A DNA stretch of 64,000 nucleotides from Isoetes taiwanensis (lineage: Eukaryota > Streptophyta > Lycopodiopsida > Isoetales > Isoetaceae): contig JAJEKV010000044.1 of the NCBI GenBank assembly GCA_021234155.1, positions 12,236,803-12,300,802 of the forward strand, written 5' to 3'. The notes under the pieces are model-generated. The model had not been told where the DNA came from. It saw only the letters and a program-made list of their open reading frames with translations, and did no database searches. Positions 56,136 to 64,000 of this stretch are shown piece after piece (position 1 is the stretch's first letter; each line of letters starts with the position of its first letter). Made by a program: the position numbers and the translations under genes.

Positions 56136-58061
56136 CAATGAGATCGCGCCAAGTGTCGCGCATGCATTTTAGGTTCTAGAATATTCTTTTTTTTTTTTTT
56201 TTTTTGAAGTCAAGAGTGCAACATATTCATAAGATAAAGCGTTTACATATATACAGTTGAGCCTAGAAACTGCTACTGCTTCTCCGATCCATGATGCTTG
56301 ATTAGACTACGGGCCTAATCTTATTAGTCTCTCTCAACCTCTTCTCCATAGGATACTACGGGAGAGATTATTAAATTCCTAGCCCCTAATGGCATAACAA
56401 AAGAAATTACTAAGCGAGGCTATAGGCCTCTTCTCAAATAGATACTAGCAGAACCTGACTCTTGCCTTCCCTATACCCAAATTGCGCCATTACTTCCAAA
56501 AAAGGCTCGAATATGGCGATATAGATCAGACACATGTTGCAACCCATGGAAGAGAGGTAAGGGTAAAATACATTTATACGCTGCTTGACTAGAGACGGGG
56601 TCCTCCACTAAAAGCTCCACCACCCAAAATAGAGATGAGCGAGGCTTGACATCTTTGCTGTGATACTAGGGGTACATGAATGCAGGCACTCCACCTTCTT
56701 CTTATGACAAGCTATCATGAGCACACCACAGCTAGACCACTGTAATCATGCAGGCCCATACACTTCTAGTGGTTGCAAGCCTTGTCTTCACCGCAAGACC
56801 AAGAAAATAGCCGCTCTAGGGTCCCTAGAAATTTCTAGAGGTCCGCCCTAGAGTATTAGCATTCCTAGCTTCCCCCTACCCGGTTAAAACTACGATTACA
56901 GTTCACCCCTTCTTTGCAGGAAGGGCGAGCCACTTCTGGATAAGCACTAACCACAAGATCTTCTAAAATTTGCAACGAGGAAATAGGTAAAGTGCTTACC
57001 TTACAGTCCATAGATCTAGGTCCTGTCAACAATAGCTTAACATAGAGATTCTGACCTCGTACTAAGGATGCAGCTGACCTCTTCTTCTTTCTTGACCAAG
57101 ATACTCTGAGGGAGGCGGCCCATTTTCGGCTAATTACAGCGATATAAAGCTGAATCGGTGGCGTCGGCGGGAAGCGGTACATACTAGGGCAGGCGCCCTT
57201 CTTCTTATGGCATGAAGTACTCTGGTCGCTAACAGTTCCACAATGCCTGACCTCTTCTTCTTTACTGACGAATACTACGGGGAGGCGAGCAGCATCTTTC
57301 CAGTCCCGATGTCGAACCCATTGTAAAGCGGAGCCGGTAGATATTACACAGCCGAGCGGTACGTACTAGAATAAAGCGCCTTATGGCATGAAAGTACTCA
57401 CAGGCCACTAACATTCTTTCACAGTTTACGGACCATTCTTCCGGTAATACCGGTTTACAAGAAGGCACGATGTCTAGAAGGAGCCTTTCAATCAACACAG
57501 AAACAACTAACACGGCGCTACTCCCATGGCGGGAAACCTTGTGAGTGAATAAGCAAGCGAGATAACTGCCGGTGTTGTAGACTTGCAAAAGCAGAAGGAA
57601 TCTTTGAATCGGGGAAAAGAACCATTCCTGGTTAGTTGCCTGAAGAGGTGAACACCGGAGCTTGGTGAGCAAGCGGTCGAGCAGCGGATCGAGACACGGT
57701 GCCACTGAGGCCTCCAGCGGCTAACCAAGGCTTGATCTGCCAAGAAAGCGGAAGTGACAGGCGGAAGTCCCCTATCGATGCTAAAGAGGCGGGGCCCGCT
57801 TGAGTCTCGGCCCGTTCGGCGCCCATCTCAGGTTCTAGAATATTCTAGAACCTCCGGAGATAGACCCACATGAAAGACATGAAGAAATATCTTCAATAAA
57901 TATTGGTAGCGCGTTTGTCAGGGTGTGTGACTACTTGGCCCAGGAAGGTTACGAGTTCAAACATGTCTTGTGCAACTACCTTTTTACGTCAGTGTGACCA
58001 CCATCTTTTGACACATGAGTATAATGTTAAATTGTAATCTGAATATCCATGAATCATCACA
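56136..58061 (-). repeat. G2 5' LTR, interrupted and partly deleted
   Basis: The U3 part (57,830-58,061; start TGTGATGATTCATGG on the minus strand) and a short downstream part (56,136-56,186) are separated by a 1.64-kb retroposon. Sequence between the remaining LTR piece and the gag start is largely missing compared with the 3' LTR, so R/U5 has been deleted. Confidence 0.85.
56187..57829 (-). mobile_element. 1.64-kb poly(A) retroposon with 16-bp target duplication
   Basis: A run of 19 T (56,187-56,205; poly(A) on the minus strand) marks the 3' end. The 16 bases aggttctagaatattc occur directly outside both ends (56,171-56,186 and 57,830-57,845), a clear target-site duplication of the LINE machinery. 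Inside are moderately GC-rich sequence and related sub-repeats about 200 bases apart: catgccataagg-type blocks at about 57,160-57,210 and 57,360-57,400, a third cttgtcataagaagaagg near 56,700, and gcctccc...agaagaagaggtca twice. The longest minus-strand ORF (57,262-57,705) has no family I recognise. It may be a retrocopied non-coding transcript or an unusual non-autonomous element. Confidence 0.88.
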
Positions 58062-58066
58062 GTCCT

Positions 58067-58889
58067 GGCATGATATAGAAATATAGCCTAATCAATGGCA
58101 AGCGCCTGTAATTCAAAACTTCTTGGCTTTCTAGGTTCTGACATAAACGGAACCATGAGGATGCCTTTGGCTAAATTCACCGATCTACTTACCATCAGGC
58201 AAGGTATCTGCTTGAGAACATTGGCTCCTCTAAACTCGAGTTATTATGAGTTTCCTCATTTGCGAAGGCGGAATCACAAACTCATTTATGGTTCATCACG
58301 TTTTGCGTGGTTATATAATTGCCTTCCACAAGCAATGGTAAGCAATGTTATAGCAGGCATACGGATTATTACGGTTCTTTAAGCGAAGTAAGTCTCGAGT
58401 GTTTTCTTCAATTGAACCCCACAAGGTATTATTCTTCTTCTTCTTATTTGTATTTCCTTTGAATTTTCGGGCCTTTAATTTGAATGGTGCAAGTGTCTTT
58501 CCTTTCTCTTGCATAGGGAAGGTGAGTCCACCACCACGACTTACGGCGAGAGATTTGAATCTGTTGGAAAGAATATGAAAGCCATGATCTAAGAATTTTG
58601 AAGCTAAACTTCCCAATCTAGGAATTTCACTGTCGGGGTTCAGGCTTTCCATTTCACGTTGTTGGTCTCCATGTTCAAAATTTAAGTACTTTTCCCTTAT
58701 GTTCAAATTTCCAAGTACTAGAGACATGCTACAAGGTTTAATATGATTGATCACGGAGATTTGCATGGGCGAAATTTTTTCTGGGCAGGACTTCAAATAA
58801 ACTCGGAGCGAGGCCAATTCTTGTTGTAAAAGTAAGAAAAATAGACATGACTTTAAATGCAACTCATTGAAAGCTAAAAGAAAGGCCAT
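58067..58889 (-). other. Unrecognised 192-codon open frame
   Basis: A frame from 58,889 to 58,311 on the minus strand stays open for 192 codons, one of the two longest in the window. Its middle (ESLNPDSEIPRLGSLASKF, LSNRFKSLAVSRGGG, a Lys-rich stretch) has protein-like composition, but I recognise no domain and see no splice or start context. The right end overlaps a 118-bp tandem duplication. It could be an exon of an unknown gene or chance. Confidence 0.3.
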
Positions 58890-59015
58890 AATGGTATATA
58901 CTGGAGGACTTCAAATAAACTCGGAGGCGAGGCAATTCTTGTTGTAAAAGTAGAAAATAAGACATGACTTTTAAGTAACTCATTGACTAAAGAAAGCGAT
59001 AATGGTATACTAGGA
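58787..59015 (+). repeat. 118-bp tandem duplication
   Basis: The sequence aggacttcaaataaactcgg followed by attcttgttgtaaaagta and aatggtata starts at 58,787 and again at 58,905. Copies differ by several indels. Confidence 0.9.
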
Positions 59016-59029
59016 TATGGCTGGAAGAA

Positions 59030-59815
59030 GCCCCATATTCTAAAGTTCTTTATGTTCCATTGCACTTTTTCTTATGTTTATTCCGTTGAACTTTTTCTTA
59101 CGTTTAATGTCATCAATATTTTTCTACAAGACATGTTGCCATCTCTTTGTTCCCCTAAGACTAGAAGAATAGTACAATACAACAACCAACACATAACTAT
59201 CATTAACATTAATTAACTTAAACCATTAAACCATTGCATCTAACATTTTTTAAATTACAATCCCCACAGAAACCCTTTGGTTTGGTGCATATTCCTACGG
59301 GGTTACTCAGAACATGAGGCATCGGATGGGCATATTTGCCCTTTATTCCAAGATCTGGACCGTATATAAGTCCTCGTTTATTAGAATTATGCATATACAA
59401 AGTTTTTATTATCACGTATATTAAAGGTTTACAAAAATACTATAAGGTTTAGGAGAATGTACTTAATAATTGTTAATTTTGTATATGTATTGTAAATTTT
59501 TGGGGCTCTCATTGCCCCTCGTAACTTAGGTGTGAATGCACCCGAACTAAAGGGGTTTTGAGGGATTGTAATTTAAAAATGTTAGATCTGATGGTTTAAT
59601 GGTTTAAGTTAATTAATGTTAATGATAGTTATGTATTTGGTTGTTGTATTAAAAATTTTGGAGCCCTTGGGCCCTTGAGAAAACTAAAGATGGCAACATG
59701 TCTTGTGTAGAAAAATATTGATGACATTAAACGTAAGAAAGTTCAGACAAACATAAGAAAGTGCAATGGAACATAGCAACTTTAGAATATGGGGCTTCTT
59801 CCAAGCCATGGTACC
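59030..59815. repeat. Large palindrome built around repeat M
   Basis: The sequence 59,030-59,320 (gaagaagccccatattctaa, aatgtcatcaatatttttct, gacatgttgccatct, then repeat M) returns in reverse at 59,505-59,815. The arms are about 290-310 bases with a 185-base centre. Identity is high by eye in the outer parts. Repeat M copies are at 59,150-59,320 (+) and 59,505-59,690 (-). It may be two insertions of one element head to head, or a local inverted duplication. Confidence 0.82.
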
Positions 59816-62580
59816 TATATCTTGTCAAAACTATACCACATATGTTTGACAAATAGATGATACCATAGGACCATAGGAATCGATATTGCAACCACCATAG
59901 ATTGCAACCAAGTAGATGGTGAAGCTTCAAATTTGATGTTAAGAACAAATAGGGACTTCAAACCAATGCATCCTTGCAAAATAGTAGTGCTTAAATCTTG
60001 CCAAAACCATACCAGCTATATCTTCATCAAATAAGGATGAGGTGCTACACAAATTGATATTGCAACAGCCCACAAATAATATTGATGAGAATGCAGACGG
60101 TAATAATGCCTTTGCCCAACATATCCCCTTTTTAAAAATGCCATGTAATATATAAGGGCATAGAAACTGACATTGTATTTCTTGATAGCCATGGCTACCA
60201 CCATGAACGGAGGTTTAAAAAATAGCGAAGAGTTAAAACCTTGCTTGACATGCGCAATGCGAATGGGTACGGCGGTGATTAATCGCCTGTGAATTTATGC
60301 AACTAAAGCAAAAGAACATGATCTCACGTACATAGGCAACAAAAGGGTAACTCATACCATTCTCATTCCACCGAAAGTTATTGCTCGATTCAGGTTGTAG
60401 CCTCTTTATTCCTTCTATGAATTATATTAATGCGCAGCTAGTATAGCACCAAGGTATCCCAGCTCTAACATGCGATTCATGGAACTTCAGGTACATGCAC
60501 CTCTCTTTGCCAACAATACTTGGAATATTGGGCAAATATGCATTGCATACTCAACTTGCTTTCAGTTTAGCATCATTGAAGAATAATTTGGAGAAGACTC
60601 TTGTCTCGCTTTAGCGTGTCTGCCAGCTGTACAACAAGTTTGATTTAGAACTCGTGTATCTATGAAGCGGTATCCTTCATATGCCGCTTCTTTTGATAAT
60701 GCAATGATTTGCAATGCTCTTGGTACGATGATTTATAAGATAGCCACAAAGCGTAATGGCCCGAAACGATATGTCAGTGGCGACATGAAACATGTGGGCT
60801 ACGCAACAACATATATTAGATGCTTTCAAAAATCTTTGCAACGGATCATACTTCTTACAGGAAAATAGTCTAGAGCTCCACTTGGTATAGGGACTTGCAC
60901 CACATAAAACTATAATACGGTATTGTAACAATTTGCAACAAAAAAGCTTCGCATCACCTCATCTTCCTTGATATATGAGAAGTTGATAAGCGCGAGGTTC
61001 CTTCATTCAAGGTATTAATACATAATATATGGTGGATGATTCTCACTAGATATACTCACCTTAGTTTGATGACAAAATTAACTTGTCATATCCTCATCAT
61101 GGAACCCCAAATAATATCAAATATTAATTACTTAGGTAAAAAATAGTGATTCGAGTTTGCAGCAAAATATAGGCGATATGGCAATGGGTTCTAGAATACA
61201 TACTTTCTCTGCTTTGCTCCAAGCTTTTTACTTGCCACTCTTTGGAACCCCAAATATGCTAGTCTGGCTGACTTCCATTCGGATCATAACAAAGAGATAT
61301 TTCAAGTACACATGTCTTCGTGCTCCTTATGGACCGCCCAAAAAGGCTGTCATCCTAGCACTTTCAGCGGCACCTTTCCCGCTCGGCATGGTGAGAAACC
61401 AATGGTTGTGAAACTTATGCAGGATATTGGGACATATTCTTCAAAAGAACCGCGCATACGCATCCTTAGTCTCTGTGATGCCCGTAACCGCCATCACCTT
61501 TGCAACCTGCTGACTACTAACCTAGCCATCGAGGAAAGGCGCATGAAGCCATAGCCTAAATCCCTTTATCACAGACCCTAAAGTGAACCCTGAAGTTGAA
61601 TGCCTGCGTTGCTTGCATAGCTAAAATTAAATTAATTAAGTTTTTAAGGAACAAAATATGCAAACCCAAAACCATTGCAAAACCATAGATAAAATACCAT
61701 TCAAATATGAGAATCCAGTGTGCACTCTAGATATCTTGATTAGTATGCCTCGTGCAATACACCCGTAATCATATAAAAAACCATGCCAAAAGTGTATAAA
61801 ATCACAAAAAAAACCCTGATATAATACATATTGGCATACTAAGTGTTCCTCCAGTTTCAAGTGTGAGCCGAGGAAGAGTCGGATGTCATAGATTACCACG
61901 GATACCAAATCAACCATCATAATGAATATGCAGCAAATTGGGCATGTAGAACATTCTTTGTTGGGCATGTAGAACATTGCGGCTAAATGGGAATTTTATA
62001 TCGCCCATTTTTTTTTATTTTTTAAGCTGCATCAAGTTGTTTTCATCAATTATCCCTATTCTGTCGGCAACGATACGGTTCTCTTAACGCCTTAGAAAAT
62101 AAGAGTAAATTGCTCTACTCTGAGGGTTAAGTTTGCCACTATTAGCTGAAGCGGATCTAATCTTGTAGTCTCTTTGATTCCAACAATTTCACTTTCCACT
62201 AAGTTGCAAAATGGAATCAAAGCATGTTAGCATTTAATGTCACTTCTTGGAAAAAGCGATGAAAATATAAATTGTCCTTGTGACTCATCTATTCCTCTAG
62301 AATAACTTTCATCCCCGGATGCAGCTCGGAAGCTAATAAGATGCCATTTACGCACCGTAATGATGGATTCAAAGATATTCATACCATGATGAGGCATAAT
62401 AATGTTACTATGCTTGAATGCTTTAGATGCTTTTATTCAAGGCATACATCAAATTCCTCATCAAAGGGGAGTGTTCTTGGATGGCTTAATATCACTAAAG
62501 GCAGAGAAGATGGGGAGTGGACAAAAAGTAAATATATGAGATAGAGGCATCGCGATTGGATCTCGGCAAAGAGATGAACA
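59816..62580. other. Low-content DNA, no gene called
   Basis: AT-rich with few features. At about 59,815-60,070 a block with cttgtcaaaactatacca and gatattgcaac is loosely repeated about 170-190 bases later. At 61,157-61,554 two overlapping plus-strand frames read protein-like (KKAVILALSAAPFPLGM and IGTYSSKEPRIRILSLCDAR); they may be a frameshifted exon, but I do not recognise the family. Confidence 0.35.
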
Positions 62581-62593
62581 ACTTCCATAATTA

Positions 62594-63754
62594 GCGATCC
62601 CACTTGGTCATTGTGTTCCTTTTGAGCTTCGTTAAAACCTCTCTTCTTCCTTAGAGTCTCTTTTATCGGCTATGCCTTTTTCCTAATCACTCCCCTTTTT
62701 GAAAGGATTGTTGGAGTTTTGGGAGGCAGTCACGGACCTTATTTCATATTGATCTTCATGTCATCGATTGAGTGCCTTGCTGGTGGATACACGTGGAAAA
62801 TAATCTCCCACTTTGTGCCTCGGGTCATCCATTAACTCAGCAGCAGCCCCGGAGTTCGCGAGGGATCTTACTTCGCTGCGGCTTAGTATGATTACGGCGG
62901 TTAACGACTTGAAACTCTTTCAACAAGTGCCCAATGTCTCGATGGGATAGACTTATTTGGCAAAAGGTTGCTAGTACTGCTACATATTGGGCGCTCCGAG
63001 AGGGCTACTCCGAAGGGTGCATGGGTTTTCACGAGTGTTCCACGAGCATAGGCAGCGGGCTGTATATGGTTGTTTGTCAATGGTGATATCGCCCTTCATC
63101 CACTAAGTGGTCCTTCAGCTTTTCACCTCCTAGTTGGAAATGTGGACTTGGGCTTGGGATAAACTACTCCATCCTAAGGTGGCTATGCTTTGGTGGCGAT
63201 TCTTCACGAGATGCCCTCAAAGGGTGAATGTGCTTGTCCGCAGTTTGATCCTCGGTAGCTGACACTACGCCCCTTGTGCAAGCAAAGGGATGAGACCATT
63301 GAGCATTGTTCTTTTGTATGATCATCGACTGTTTTGGTCTTGGCTACTCTCTCTCTTTTTCATGTGACATTGACAAGTCGGCCAAATTAGCCGGCTGTTG
63401 TCCAGGATGCTTGGAATAAGGTCACGGTCGAGCATTTCATTTAGCATCCCGAGGTTGTTGTTGTGGTCCATCTGGGCGCATAAGATTGTGTATCTTTTAG
63501 GGTTTGGATATTCCCCTGCCGGTAGTCCTCGGGGACGCACAAGCTAGAATCGCTAAGGCCTACCATTGTTCTTCAACTTGCACACATAGCGACGGTTTAT
63601 ATTGAGTCCTATTTGAGTTTATTGTACTATGCATAGGTGAGTGGTTCTATTCAGTGGATCATGATTATCCTCTGAAACTTTATTCCCGCCTCTGCATTTG
63701 TATCTGGCTTTTGGCTTGGTGTTTCAATAAAGTTTGTCGTTCTCCACAAAAAAA
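62594..63754 (+). mobile_element. 5'-truncated L1-type LINE with poly(A) and 13-bp target duplication
   Basis: The 13 bases acttccataatta stand directly outside both ends (62,581-62,593 and 63,755-63,767). The element ends caataaagtttgtcgttctc then cac and an A run. Near 63,150-63,320 the plus strand reads TWAWDKLLHPKVAMLWWRFF, CPQRVNVLVRSL and PLCKQRDETIEHCSF, the zinc-binding C-terminal region (zf-RVT) of plant L1-type ORF2. Only the C-terminal part and 3' untranslated region are present. Frames shift, so it is dead. It differs from LINE A/B in its poly(A) tail. Confidence 0.9.
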
Positions 63755-63767
63755 ACTTCCATAATTA

Positions 63768-64000
63768 TTCATTTTTTTTCTAATTCTGGCAACAATAGAA
63801 GATTAAAGATTTTTGATGCTAACATCCAAGGCCAAAGGCATGCCCAAAAGGATAGAGTCTTGATTGGCAGCATTGCATTTAATTCCAAGAATGTCAGATA
63901 ATGACACATTTTTTCAGGTAAAGCTATTAATTAGCGTTAGGAAGAACTCAATGTTATTGATGTCATTTTTCAGGAAACTAAAAGAATCATCAGTATATTG
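63768..64000. other. Terminal stretch, nothing recognised
   Basis: AT-rich flank of the L1 insertion, no feature seen. Confidence 0.5.

Larger units (their letters stand above)
44782..58061 (-). mobile_element. Ty3/gypsy chromovirus G2, split by nested insertions
   Basis: The two ends are far apart but belong together: the 3' LTR ends at 44,782 and the 5' LTR starts at 58,061, and the five bases outside are GTCCT on both sides (44,777-44,781 and 58,062-58,066). In element order: 5' LTR with a 1.64-kb retroposon in it, gag from 56,106, a CGTCT-rich insert, more gag to about 54,417, a 7.4-kb stretch I cannot resolve, RNase H end, integrase, chromodomain, 3' LTR. RT and protease were not recognised. 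A typical element of this kind is 5-6 kb, so some 7-8 kb are later insertions. Confidence 0.85.

Noticed and set aside
26626-58061. All gypsy pieces as four or more independent insertions
   Set aside because: The shared GTCCT target duplication and colinear order join the minus-strand pieces into one element, and the left 3' half is explained by the inverted duplication.
61157-61554. Two overlapping frames resembling a frameshifted transporter-like exon
   Set aside because: The resemblance is only to general hydrophobic and basic patterns; no diagnostic motif or splice site supports it.

Overview
The window looks like nuclear DNA of a land plant with a large, repeat-rich genome. The evidence is GT-AG introns in a 15-exon gene, remnants of plant families (DUF936, PLS-type PPR, type IIF peroxiredoxin, OTU1), LTR and non-LTR retrotransposons in several layers, MITE-like repeats and a Helitron-type terminus. 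The chromodomain Ty3/gypsy elements have a gag more like those of fungal and vertebrate chromoviruses than the common angiosperm lineages. With the abundant LINEs this leans towards a non-seed plant such as a fern, but that is an inference. No bacterial-type genes, CRISPR arrays, rRNA or convincing tRNA genes were found.

Layout. 1-2.1 kb: minus-strand LINE reverse transcriptase remnant and a poly(A) retroposon. 3.6-7.0 kb (-): the only near-complete host gene, an HI0933-like FAD oxidoreductase, whose exon structure is readable throughout but whose exon 8 carries a net -1 frameshift. 7.0-18.8 kb (+): LINE A (9.0-11.0), an OTU1 protease pseudogene fragment (11.9-12.2), two short LINE tails, LINE B (13.4-18.4, nearly full length), then a Helitron-like 3' end at 18.80 kb. 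18.8-26.1 kb: minus-strand fragments of unrelated host genes (PrxIIF, PPR, a coiled-coil piece, DUF936), all broken.

26.6-58.1 kb is one complex structure. A Ty3/gypsy chromovirus, G2, lies on the minus strand from 44,782 to 58,061 with a perfect 5-bp target duplication (GTCCT). It has been split by later insertions, including a 1.64-kb poly(A) retroposon in its 5' LTR flanked by a 16-bp duplication. The 3' part of G2 and its downstream flank (41.17-45.93 kb) are repeated in inverted orientation at 30.39-37.88 kb. There they are joined to the 5' half of an older, diverged gypsy copy, G1 (26.6-29.4 kb), through about 0.95 kb derived from an FCP1/NIF-type phosphatase gene. A 370-bp copia-like solo LTR and a long (TA)n run are present only in the left arm. 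The 3.3-kb spacer holds a second gypsy-lineage integrase remnant.

58.1-64 kb: an unrecognised 192-aa ORF over a 118-bp tandem duplication, a palindrome built from a small MITE-like repeat, low-content DNA, and a 5'-truncated L1-type LINE with a 13-bp target duplication.

Most coding sequence is decayed. Many in-frame stops sit where glutamine or tryptophan codons are expected (CAG/CAA to TAG/TAA, TGG to TGA/TAG), as expected from cytosine deamination in methylated DNA. All family assignments come from reading translated motifs by eye; no database search was run, and identities are estimates.
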